The translations under genes and the position numbers were made by a program. Below are positions 34,348-43,176 of a stretch of DNA of 64,000 nt, in pieces. Within the stretch, counting starts at the first letter, position 1; every line of letters begins with the position of its first letter. Under the pieces are notes generated by a model. The model made no database searches, was not told the origin of the DNA, and saw only the letters and a list, made by a program, of their open reading frames with translations. Location: contig SVGA01000004.1 of the NCBI GenBank assembly GCA_015056575.1, positions 124,001 to 188,000 of the forward strand. Direction: 5' to 3'. The stretch comes from Butyrivibrio sp. (lineage in GTDB: Bacteria > Bacillota > Clostridia > Lachnospirales > Lachnospiraceae).

Positions 34348-35616
34348 ATGCGAAGACTTGATATTTACGTAGAAATATCAGGAATAAAGCGGCTTTGCGG
34401 CTATATTGAAGGAAATAGCCATATCGATAGCTCTTTTTCCTATGACAGAGACTATATGGATTCTGACTATGGCAGGGCTATTTCGATAATGCTTCCTTTT
34501 CAGGATGAACCCTTTAGCTCAAATATCACAAGGAACTTTTTTGAAGGTCTTTTACCGGAAGGATTTTCCAGAAGAGCTGTAGCAAACTGGCTTAAGGCGG
34601 ATGAAAATGATTACCTGGCTATATTGGAGGGACTTGGGAAAGAATGCCTTGGAGCTATCATGATATCCGATGGAAAAAGCGAAATGGCTTCGCATTACGA
34701 GAAACTTGGGCTTAACAGAGTTAAAGAATTAGCTGCTGAAGGTGCAACAAAATCCACACAGTTACTTATGGAAACACATCTGTCACTGACGGGAGCTTCG
34801 GGAAAGGCCGGACTTTATTACGACGAGAAGGATAATAACTGGTATCTTCCGACAGGTAATGCCCCAAGCACTCACATTGTGAAGCTAAGTCATGTGAGGC
34901 TGAATCATATAGTACTAAACGAACAATTGTGTGTTCTTACAGCAAGGAATTGCGGTATTGAAGTTCCTGACAGTTTTATTGTTAATCTTGGAAATGCAGA
35001 GGATAATGAAGTTCTGTATGCTACAAGGCGCTATGACAGGTGCATGTCAAAGGATATTGTCGTTGATGGGCTTATTTGTCCCTACCGACTTCATCAGGAA
35101 GATTTTTCCCAGGCCCTGGGAATAGGAGCAGCTGAAAAATATGAAAAACGCCCAAGTGGATATTTGAAGCGCATGTTTGAGACAGTAAGAAAATATTCTT
35201 CAAATCCTTTGGAAGATCAAAAACAACTTTTGGAAATCATAGTTTTTGACTACTTTATTGGAAACACCGACTGCCATATTAAGAATTATTCTCTCTTATA
35301 CAGTGAGGATTTAAAAAGGATAAGGCTAGCACCTGCCTATGACATTGTAAGTACCCGGGTATATAACCTGACAAAAGAAATGTCCTTTTTCATTGGAGGA
35401 GAGCTTGATATTACAAGGCTTACCCGTGATACGTTCGGGAATCTGTCAGACGAAATTGGAATAGGTAAAAAACAGATACTGAGTATTTATGATGATATCG
35501 CTGATAAGTTTGAAAACTCTCTTGAAACAGCTGCTTCAGAGCTGGTATTCAGAGGCTTTTCCCATGCAAAAGATCTAAAGGAAAAGATTGTGTATTTGAA
35601 TAAACAAGCCTTATAG
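34348..35616 (+). CDS. hipA: HipA-like serine/threonine kinase toxin
   Basis: 422 residues from ATG 34348 (GAGAGG 7 bases upstream). N-terminal HipA-N domain (FEGLLPEGFSRRAVANWLKADENDYLAILEG, to about 110). The ATP-binding Gly-rich loop is SLTGASGKAGLYY; catalytic loop GNTDCHIKNYSLLY (Asp and Asn as in HipA Asp309/Asn314); metal-binding AYDIVST. Family members phosphorylate glutamyl-tRNA synthetase or other targets and induce growth arrest; a gltX gene lies 14 kb upstream but no link is shown. The N-terminus is a single full-length chain here, unlike the split HipS-HipT type. All motif residues are kept, so it is probably active. Confidence 0.88.
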   Translation: MRRLDIYVEISGIKRLCGYIEGNSHIDSSFSYDRDYMDSDYGRAISIMLPFQDEPFSSNITRNFFEGLLPEGFSRRAVANWLKADENDYLAILEGLGKECLGAIMISDGKSEMASHYEKLGLNRVKELAAEGATKSTQLLMETHLSLTGASGKAGLYYDEKDNNWYLPTGNAPSTHIVKLSHVRLNHIVLNEQLCVLTARNCGIEVPDSFIVNLGNAEDNEVLYATRRYDRCMSKDIVVDGLICPYRLHQEDFSQALGIGAAEKYEKRPSGYLKRMFETVRKYSSNPLEDQKQLLEIIVFDYFIGNTDCHIKNYSLLYSEDLKRIRLAPAYDIVSTRVYNLTKEMSFFIGGELDITRLTRDTFGNLSDEIGIGKKQILSIYDDIADKFENSLETAASELVFRGFSHAKDLKEKIVYLNKQAL

Positions 35617-35712
35617 TAAACAGCCTGCAAATATGGTAAAATATATCGGCGTATGGAAATCGATAGGTCCGATCATTTCGGACACTGAATAAATGGGGAA
35701 ATCAGGTGCTTA

Positions 35713-37743
35713 ATGGCTAAAACAATCGCGATATGCAGAGAAAAACCCTATCCTTTAGGGTGTTATATCGATTATGACAGGACACTGGTGGTGCGCAGCG
35801 TGTTTGGGGAAAACAAAAAGTGCGGAATCACACTTTACCCTGCAGCTAAGAGTTCTAAAAAGCCGCTTACTATAGAGCTTTCGGGCTCAATGAAAAGAGG
35901 CAACATCTATTCAGCACGGATCCGTGATATAGCGGATATTGATGAATACGTTTCCTATAACTATTTTGCTGACGACGAGTATTTCTGCGATCCCTATGCC
36001 AAGCAGTTATACGGACTTGAGACCTTTGGCAAAAATGTACCTGATTCAGCCATAAGAGCTAAGCTTGATAACAAGGCTGCAGGCAGCACTTCCGATCATG
36101 CCTTTGACTGGGGCCAAGAGAACAGTTCTTTTACCCCTTATGAGGACAGTCTGGTGTACTTGCTACATGTAAGGGGCTTCACGAAGAGCCCTTCAAGTGG
36201 AGTTGCAGCTGACAAAAGAGGCACCTTCGCCGGCATAATTGAGAAAATTCCTCATCTTAAATCTCTGGGAGTCACTGCAGTAGAGCTTATGCCCGCCTAT
36301 GAGATGAATGAGATTGAGAATCCCTATAGTAAGAAGACGGACAAAAGATCTATGAAGAGCCATCAGGAAGAGGTCGGTGCGCTTTATTCAAAGGATGGCA
36401 GCATATCCAGCAAAAAGTCCGAGAATCTCAAGCTTAATTTCTGGGGATATAAAAGAGGCTATTACTTCGCCCCCAGGACTGCCTACTGCGTGGATCCTTC
36501 CAACGCAGAGAATGAATTCAAAGAGTTTGTTAAGACCATGCACGAGAATGGTCTGGAAGTTATAATGCAGTTCTATTTTGAGGAGCATGAGAGCGGCACT
36601 CTTATTATCGATGCCCTGAGATTCTGGCGCTGTACTTATCACGTGGACGGATTCCACTTAAAGGGCAGTGTGATTCCGCTTCGCCTTATTACCAATGAGC
36701 CTCTTTTTACGGATGTTAAGATCTGGTATGAGTACTTTGACTGCGGTAGCATATACGGAGGCAAGACTCCTGAAGTAAGGCTCCTTGCGGATTATAACAA
36801 TGCTTTCATGTACAATGCCAGAAGATTCCTTAAGAGCGATGACAACTGCATTAATGATTTCCTTAAATCAATGCTGGCAAACGGAAGCGACCACGGGATC
36901 ATAAATTACATCTGTGATTATGAAGGCTTCAGGCTTGCGGACCTTGTGGCTTATGAGCACAAGCACAACGAAGAGAACGGCGAGAACAACAAGGACGGCA
37001 CGGACAATAACATAAGCTGGAACTGCGGAATTGAGGGAAGGACCAGGAAGCACGAGATCCTGGGACTCAGGAAGAAGCAGATGAAGAATGCTCTTTCCAT
37101 GCTTTTCTTCTCCCAGGGAACACCCATGATATTCTCCGGAGATGAGTTTGGAAACAGCCAGTCGGGTAATAACAATCCATATTGCCAGGATAATGAGACA
37201 GGCTGGGTTGACTGGAAAGCCATGGAAAAGAATGCAGATCTTCTGGAATTTACGAAGACTCTTTCCAAAATGCGCTTCTCAAACAGGATCCTTCACGAGA
37301 AGGCACCCTTCAAGCTTATGGACTATATTTCCTGCGGATACCCGGATCTTTCCTACCACGGTAAGGAGGCCTGGAGACCGGATCTTTCAGGGCAGAGTCA
37401 CCTTGTGGCACTTCTTTTCTGCGGCCTTTACGAGAAGGATGAGAGGCAGCACGACTATATTTATGTGGTCTACAACATGCACTGGACGCCTCAGGAGCTG
37501 GCACTTCCAAAACTTCCCGATGGTCTTAAATGGGAGATCTTTATCGATACTGACGAGCGGCATATGAAACCTTCAAAGCCTGCTAAATTCGTCAGGGGAA
37601 AAGAAATTGTGACAGGAACAAGAGATACGGATACCGATGTGTTTACAGAGCTTATTGCTGACCGTTCCTGCCGCATATATATAAGCAAAAAAGACGAGAA
37701 TTATAAGCCTCGCAGGAAAGCTGCAGGCAGAAAGAGTAAATGA
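35713..37743 (+). CDS. GH13 debranching-enzyme-like protein with degenerate active site
   Basis: 676 residues with the layout of GlgX/TreX/isoamylase-type glycogen debranching enzymes: an N-terminal CBM48-like beta domain (about 10-110), the (beta/alpha)8 barrel, and a C-terminal beta domain. Strong family blocks remain (VYLLHVRGFT, GTFAGIIEKIPHLKSLGVTA, SWNCGIEGRT, SQGTPMIFSGDEF, NNNPYCQDNE). However, the usual region I DVVYNH reads QFYFEE (286-291), region II GFRFD reads GFHLK with Lys317 in place of the nucleophile, and the region IV HD reads YE (403-404). The likely acid/base Glu340 (WYEYFD) survives. About 80 residues between regions I and II are deleted. Catalysis seems lost; a binding or regulatory role in glycogen metabolism is inference. 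Confidence 0.8.
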   Translation: MAKTIAICREKPYPLGCYIDYDRTLVVRSVFGENKKCGITLYPAAKSSKKPLTIELSGSMKRGNIYSARIRDIADIDEYVSYNYFADDEYFCDPYAKQLYGLETFGKNVPDSAIRAKLDNKAAGSTSDHAFDWGQENSSFTPYEDSLVYLLHVRGFTKSPSSGVAADKRGTFAGIIEKIPHLKSLGVTAVELMPAYEMNEIENPYSKKTDKRSMKSHQEEVGALYSKDGSISSKKSENLKLNFWGYKRGYYFAPRTAYCVDPSNAENEFKEFVKTMHENGLEVIMQFYFEEHESGTLIIDALRFWRCTYHVDGFHLKGSVIPLRLITNEPLFTDVKIWYEYFDCGSIYGGKTPEVRLLADYNNAFMYNARRFLKSDDNCINDFLKSMLANGSDHGIINYICDYEGFRLADLVAYEHKHNEENGENNKDGTDNNISWNCGIEGRTRKHEILGLRKKQMKNALSMLFFSQGTPMIFSGDEFGNSQSGNNNPYCQDNETGWVDWKAMEKNADLLEFTKTLSKMRFSNRILHEKAPFKLMDYISCGYPDLSYHGKEAWRPDLSGQSHLVALLFCGLYEKDERQHDYIYVVYNMHWTPQELALPKLPDGLKWEIFIDTDERHMKPSKPAKFVRGKEIVTGTRDTDTDVFTELIADRSCRIYISKKDENYKPRRKAAGRKSK

Positions 37744-38984
37744 TGAACAAACCTGATGTAATCGAGAAATTTCTAAGATATGTAAAAATTGACACCCAGT
37801 CTGATGACACCACAGGTACATCTCCTTCAACCATGAAGCAGCACAATCTTGCTAAGCTTCTTAGGGATGAGCTTATAGAGATCGGAGCATCGGATGTTGT
37901 ATACGATGAGGAGCACTGCTACGTGTATGCCCGCATCCCTTCCAATATTGAGGGCTGTCAGGGGCCTAAGATGGGCTTTGTATCCCATATGGATACCTCC
38001 GATGAAGTAAGCGGAGAAAATATAAATCCAAGGATCGTTGAAGATTATAAGGGAGATGATATTAAGCTTGATGCCAATGGCAAATATGTTCTTTCTCCGG
38101 CCAATTTCCCCGAGCTTTTAAATCACGTGGGAGAGGATCTTATTGTTACTGACGGAAGCACACTTCTTGGTGCGGATGACAAGGCCGGCGTAGCTGAGAT
38201 CATGACCATGGCAGAGACACTGCTTAAGAATCCCGGGATAAGCCACGGCGAGATTAGGATTGCCTTTACTCCCGACGAAGAGATCGGCGAAGGAACAGCA
38301 TTTTTTAACCTGGATCAATTTGATGCCGATTATGCCTTTACCGTTGATGGAGGTAAACTGGGCGAACTTGAATACGAGAACTTCAACGCTGCGGCTGCTA
38401 CAGTAAAGGTAAACGGAAGAAGCGTACACCCGGGTGATGCCAAGAACAGAATGCTCAATGCTTCTCTAATAGCTTTTGAGTTCCAGGGGCTTCTGCCTGT
38501 ATTTCAAAATCCCATGTATACAGAGAAGAGAGAGGGATTTTTCCATCTTACGGAGATAAACGGCTCAACAGAGTCCTGCATTTCACAGTATATAATCAGG
38601 GACCATGATGAGAAGCTCTTTGAGGAGAAGAAAGACATGTTCCTTGCAGCAGCAAAGTTCCTGAACCGTAAGTATGGGGAGGGCACCGTTGAAGTTACCA
38701 TCAAGGATCAGTACAAGAACATGATAGAGAAGATAAGGCCTCACATCCATCTTGTAGACAATGCCAAGAAGGTTATGGAGAACCTTGATATAGTACCGAT
38801 AGATGTTCCCATAAGAGGCGGCACGGACGGAGCGACACTTTCCTACAAGGGACTTCCATGTCCGAACCTTTGCACCGGCGGTTATAACTATCACGGCCGC
38901 TATGAGTACGCATCAATTCAGGAGATGCGCAAGGTGGTTGATATCCTTCTGGGTATTGTGGATATTTATAAAGATAAGATTTGA
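37740..38984 (+). CDS. pepT: Peptidase T (tripeptide aminopeptidase)
   Basis: 414-residue dizinc M20 peptidase removing the N-terminal residue from tripeptides in the cytosol. Family motifs: KIDTQSDD, MGFVSHMDTSDEVSG (zinc His and catalytic Asp), LLGADDKAGVAEIM (bridging Asp), FTPDEEIGEGT (catalytic Glu-Glu), DGGKLGELEYENFNAA and IRGGTDGATLSYKGLPCPN with the final zinc ligand in TGGYNYHGRYE. The start ATG overlaps the stop of the preceding gene (ATGA), so they are translationally coupled despite unrelated functions. A second in-frame ATG follows immediately at 37743. Confidence 0.95.
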   Translation: MMNKPDVIEKFLRYVKIDTQSDDTTGTSPSTMKQHNLAKLLRDELIEIGASDVVYDEEHCYVYARIPSNIEGCQGPKMGFVSHMDTSDEVSGENINPRIVEDYKGDDIKLDANGKYVLSPANFPELLNHVGEDLIVTDGSTLLGADDKAGVAEIMTMAETLLKNPGISHGEIRIAFTPDEEIGEGTAFFNLDQFDADYAFTVDGGKLGELEYENFNAAAATVKVNGRSVHPGDAKNRMLNASLIAFEFQGLLPVFQNPMYTEKREGFFHLTEINGSTESCISQYIIRDHDEKLFEEKKDMFLAAAKFLNRKYGEGTVEVTIKDQYKNMIEKIRPHIHLVDNAKKVMENLDIVPIDVPIRGGTDGATLSYKGLPCPNLCTGGYNYHGRYEYASIQEMRKVVDILLGIVDIYKDKI

Positions 38985-39005
38985 GTTAGAAAGAGTTTGT
39001 AATTA

Positions 39006-40454
39006 ATGAGTATCAATATTTTAAACAGTCAGAAAAACGATATTAAGGATGAAGAGAGTTTAAAGCAGCTGGGCTTTATCGAGCTTGCAAAAAAGAAAGT
39101 GGCTGACCTGGAAAAAGAGCTGGGAAGAAAGCCCACAGCCTGTGTTGTGACCTTCGGGTGTCAGATGAATGCCAGGGATTCGGAAAAGCTTCTGGCAACA
39201 CTTAAGCTTGCAGGTTACGAAGAGGTTGAAACAGAGGATGCTGACTTTGTCATCTACAACACCTGTACCGTAAGAGACAACGCGGATCAGAGAGTTTACG
39301 GCCGCCTTGGTCAGTGCAGTAACCACAAAAAGAACAATCCCCACATGAAGATTGCCATCTGCGGCTGTCTTATGCAGGAACCGGGAGCAGTTGAGAAGAT
39401 TCAAAAGAGCTATCGCTTTGTGGATCTTATCTTCGGAACCCATAATATTTATAAGTTTGCGGAGCTTCTTAACAGCTGCCTTGATTCCGACAGAATGATA
39501 ATCGATATCTGGAAGGAGACCGACAGAATTGTCGAGGATCTTCCGGTACTTCGTAAATATGCCTTTAAGTCCGGCGTTAATATCATGTTTGGCTGTGACA
39601 ACTTCTGTACTTACTGTATCGTTCCTTATGTTAGAGGCAGAGAGCGTTCCAGATCTCCCAAGGATATAGTAAGAGAGATTGAGAAGCTTGCTGCTGACGG
39701 AGTTAAGGAAGTAATGCTCCTTGGCCAGAACGTTAATTCCTACGGCTTTGACTTTAAAGACGGCGATTCCGACAAGATCTCTTTTGCGAAGCTCCTTGAG
39801 ATGGTGTGCGAGGTTGAAGGCATTGAGAGAGTAAGGTTCATGACTCCTCATCCCAAGGATTTCTCCGATGACGTGATCGATGTTATCGCAAGAAATCCCA
39901 AGATTGCAAGACATATCCATCTTCCCTTGCAGGCAGGAAACAATGAGATCCTTCGCCGCATGAACAGGAAATATACAAGAGAACAGTTCATTGATCTGGC
40001 ACTGAAGATCAGGGAGAGAATTCCCGATGTTGCCATCACCACTGATATTATCGTAGGCTTCCCCGGGGAGGGAGAGGCCGAGGTCGATGACACCATTGAT
40101 GTGATCAAAAAGGTTAAGTTCGACAACGCATTTACTTTTATATATTCCAAGAGAGCCGGAACTCCCGCTGCCAAGTTTGAGGATCAGGTTCCTGAAGAAG
40201 AGGTTAAAAAGAACTTTGACAAGCTCCTTAAGGTGGTGCAGGAAACAGCCCAGGAGCAGGCGTCAAAGCTTCAGGGCAGAGTTGAGACTGTTCTTGTAGA
40301 AGGAGTAAATGAGCAGGATCAGACTCTTTTGACCGGACGCATGTCCAATAATACACTGGTGCACTTTAAGGGTGATGAGAGCCTTATCGGGGAGATGGTG
40401 AAGGTCAGCCTTGATGAGTGCCATGGCTTCTACTATATGGGAAGCAGGGTGTGA
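39006..40454 (+). CDS. miaB: tRNA-2-methylthio-N6-dimethylallyladenosine synthase MiaB
   Basis: 482-residue radical-SAM methylthiotransferase that turns i6A37 into ms2i6A37 of tRNAs reading UNN codons. The N-terminal UPF0004 domain holds three cluster cysteines (TFGCQMNARDSE, YNTCTVRDNA, ICGCLMQEPG); the radical-SAM motif CxxxCxxC is in GCDNFCTYCIVPYVRGRERSR; a C-terminal TRAM domain follows (LLTGRMSNNTLVHFKGD). First gene of the miaB-mutS-mutL-miaA-ynbB group; MiaA, encoded 5 kb downstream, makes its substrate. Confidence 0.96.
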   Translation: MSINILNSQKNDIKDEESLKQLGFIELAKKKVADLEKELGRKPTACVVTFGCQMNARDSEKLLATLKLAGYEEVETEDADFVIYNTCTVRDNADQRVYGRLGQCSNHKKNNPHMKIAICGCLMQEPGAVEKIQKSYRFVDLIFGTHNIYKFAELLNSCLDSDRMIIDIWKETDRIVEDLPVLRKYAFKSGVNIMFGCDNFCTYCIVPYVRGRERSRSPKDIVREIEKLAADGVKEVMLLGQNVNSYGFDFKDGDSDKISFAKLLEMVCEVEGIERVRFMTPHPKDFSDDVIDVIARNPKIARHIHLPLQAGNNEILRRMNRKYTREQFIDLALKIRERIPDVAITTDIIVGFPGEGEAEVDDTIDVIKKVKFDNAFTFIYSKRAGTPAAKFEDQVPEEEVKKNFDKLLKVVQETAQEQASKLQGRVETVLVEGVNEQDQTLLTGRMSNNTLVHFKGDESLIGEMVKVSLDECHGFYYMGSRV

Positions 40455-40482
40455 AAAAGTATTTAGAAATGGGGAAATTGCC

Positions 40483-43176
40483 GTGGAAAACACCACGTTG
40501 ATAGATAAAGTTGAAATAGAAAAAGTATCACCCATGATGCAGCACTATATTCAGACCAAAAGGGAGAATAGGGACTGCATTCTCTTTTACAGACTGGGGG
40601 ATTTTTACGAGATATTTTTTGACGATGCTCTTATTGCTTCCAAGGAGCTGGAGCTTACACTTACAGGTAAAGCCTGTGGCCTTGAGGAAAGAGCTCCCAT
40701 GTGCGGAGTTCCCTTCCATGCCGTAGACAGCTACCTTAATAAGCTTGTCTCAAGGGGATATAAGGTTGCCATTTGTGAACAGATGGAGGACCCCAAGCTT
40801 GCAAAGGGAATAGTAAAAAGAGAGATCACAAGAATTGTGACTCCCGGTACGAACCTTAACATGCAGGCTCTTGAGGAGACCAAGAACAATTATCTGATGA
40901 GTATTTTCTATTCTCCTGATGTGATAGGTATATCCGTAGCTGATATTACAACAGGAGATTATTATCTTACGGAAGTTGATTCCCTTCGAAGTGCTTTTGA
41001 TGAGATCAATAAGTACATGCCTTCCGAGATCATCTGTAATAATGCTTTTTCAGTCAGTGGCGCTGACCTGGATGAGCTTAAGAACAGACTTCAGATATAC
41101 CTGAACCCTTTGGATTCCCATTATTTCGATGAAGAAGGGACAAAGAAGATACTTCTGAAACACTTCAAGGTTTCTTCACTTATAGGCCTAGGAATCGATG
41201 ATTTTCCCAACGGAATAGTGGCTGCGGGAGCTCTTTTGCAGTATCTTATCGATATGCAGAAGTCCGACATCAGCAATATTACGCATATCTATCCTTATCT
41301 TGCCAGCAAGTATATGCTTCTGGACTCATCCACACGAAGGAATCTTGAACTTGTGGAGACTATGCGGGATAAGCAAAAGCGCGGAACCCTGCTGTGGGTT
41401 CTTGACAAGACCAAGACCGCCATGGGTGCCAGAATGCTTCGCGGCTTTATCGAGCAGCCTCTTGTTGATAAAGAAGAGATTTTAAAGCGCCAGGATGCGG
41501 TAGATACTCTGGTTAAAAATGTTGTTACAAGGGAAGAAATAAGAGAATATCTGAATCCTGTCTACGACCTTGAAAGACTTATGTCAAAGATCATTTTTAA
41601 GACAGCTAATCCAAGGGATCTTCTTGCTTTCAGAAATTCGATCAAAATGATACCGGCTATAATGACAGCTCTTTTGGATGTGGCCGGAAATCCCGGTATT
41701 GACGACATTTCGGAGGATCTGGATTCGCTTAAGGACATTTTCGACCTTATAGACTCCGCCATCGTGGAGGAACCGCCTCTTACCATCAAAGAGAGCGGCA
41801 TCATCAAGGATGGCTTTGACAAGGATATCGATCACTTTAGGGAAGCCGGAACCAATGGTAAGATGTGGCTTGCTCAGATGGAAGAGGAAGAAAAGGAAAA
41901 GACCGGGATCAAAAACCTCAGGATCAAGTACAGCAATGTCTTCGGATATTCCTTTGAGGTCACCAATTCCTTTAAGGATCAGGTGCCGGATTATTTCATA
42001 AGAAAACAGACCCTGACTAACTGTGAGAGATATACAACGCCCCAGCTCAAGGAGCTGGAAGACACTATATTGAATGCTCAGGACAAGCTCAATAATCTCG
42101 AATATGAGATGTTCTGCAAGATCAGGGATTCCATAGCCCTGGAAATCGACAGGATACAGAGAACCGCGAAGGCACTGGCTCTTTTGGATGTATTTGCATC
42201 CCTGGCCTATGTTGCTGAGCGTAATCACTATGTAAAACCCTCGCTTAACGACAAGGGTATCATCAATATCAAGAACGGAAGACATCCTGTAGTTGAAAAG
42301 ATGCTGGATACAGCTGATATGTTCATATCCAATGATACATATCTGGACAACAAGAAACATTGTATTTCCATCATCACCGGTCCCAATATGGCAGGTAAGT
42401 CCACATATATGAGACAGTCGGCGCTTATTGTTCTCATGTGCCAGATCGGAAGCTTTGTCCCTGCGGATAAGGCGGACATGTGTCTGGTAGACAGGATCTT
42501 TACAAGAGTCGGAGCTTCCGATGACCTTGGAAGCGGACAGTCCACTTTCATGGTGGAGATGAACGAGGTTGCCAATATCCTAAGGAACGCAACACCCAAT
42601 TCGCTGCTTATCCTGGACGAGATAGGTCGTGGAACTTCGACTTACGACGGCCTTGCCATCGCCTGGGCAGTAACGGAGCACATCAGCAACCGCAAAATAC
42701 TTGGTGCCAAGACGCTTTTTGCAACCCATTACCATGAACTCACCGAGCTTGAAGGAAAGATGGATAACGTAAACAACTACTGTATCGCTGTTAAGGAAAA
42801 CGGCGACGACATCGTATTCCTTCGTAAGATCGTAAAGGGCGGAGCCGATAAGAGCTACGGAATTCAGGTAGCCAAGCTTGCCGGCGTGCCCGACATGGTC
42901 ATTGACAGGGCAAAAGAGATCGTGGCGGAGCTCACAGACAATGACATAACCGAGAAGGTTCAGAGCATTGCAAGGGAGACGAAAAACGACAAGAAGGTGA
43001 AGGTAACTCACTACGACGACGTGGATATTGCCCAGATGTCTCTTTTTGATACCTCTACAGACGAGGACGTTTTAAAGCGCCTTGAGGAAATAGATATAAC
43101 CACGCTTACACCAATGGATGCACTTAATACACTGTATAAACTGCAGAGCGACTTGAAGAACAGGTGGAAAAACTAA
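40483..43176 (+). CDS. mutS: DNA mismatch repair protein MutS
   Basis: 897 residues. It recognises base mismatches and small loops and recruits MutL. Domain I begins KVSPMMQHYIQTKRENRD and contains the mismatch wedge Phe-x-Glu (GDFYEIFFDDA). The ATPase has Walker A TGPNMAGKSTYMRQ, ST motif SDDLGSGQSTFMVEM, Walker B LLILDEIGRGTSTYDG and His switch FATHYHEL. The preferred start is GTG 40483 (8 bases after GGGGA), giving MENTTLIDKVE; the frame is open further upstream into miaB, but no better site exists. Abuts mutL with no gap. Confidence 0.96.
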   Translation: MENTTLIDKVEIEKVSPMMQHYIQTKRENRDCILFYRLGDFYEIFFDDALIASKELELTLTGKACGLEERAPMCGVPFHAVDSYLNKLVSRGYKVAICEQMEDPKLAKGIVKREITRIVTPGTNLNMQALEETKNNYLMSIFYSPDVIGISVADITTGDYYLTEVDSLRSAFDEINKYMPSEIICNNAFSVSGADLDELKNRLQIYLNPLDSHYFDEEGTKKILLKHFKVSSLIGLGIDDFPNGIVAAGALLQYLIDMQKSDISNITHIYPYLASKYMLLDSSTRRNLELVETMRDKQKRGTLLWVLDKTKTAMGARMLRGFIEQPLVDKEEILKRQDAVDTLVKNVVTREEIREYLNPVYDLERLMSKIIFKTANPRDLLAFRNSIKMIPAIMTALLDVAGNPGIDDISEDLDSLKDIFDLIDSAIVEEPPLTIKESGIIKDGFDKDIDHFREAGTNGKMWLAQMEEEEKEKTGIKNLRIKYSNVFGYSFEVTNSFKDQVPDYFIRKQTLTNCERYTTPQLKELEDTILNAQDKLNNLEYEMFCKIRDSIALEIDRIQRTAKALALLDVFASLAYVAERNHYVKPSLNDKGIINIKNGRHPVVEKMLDTADMFISNDTYLDNKKHCISIITGPNMAGKSTYMRQSALIVLMCQIGSFVPADKADMCLVDRIFTRVGASDDLGSGQSTFMVEMNEVANILRNATPNSLLILDEIGRGTSTYDGLAIAWAVTEHISNRKILGAKTLFATHYHELTELEGKMDNVNNYCIAVKENGDDIVFLRKIVKGGADKSYGIQVAKLAGVPDMVIDRAKEIVAELTDNDITEKVQSIARETKNDKKVKVTHYDDVDIAQMSLFDTSTDEDVLKRLEEIDITTLTPMDALNTLYKLQSDLKNRWKN

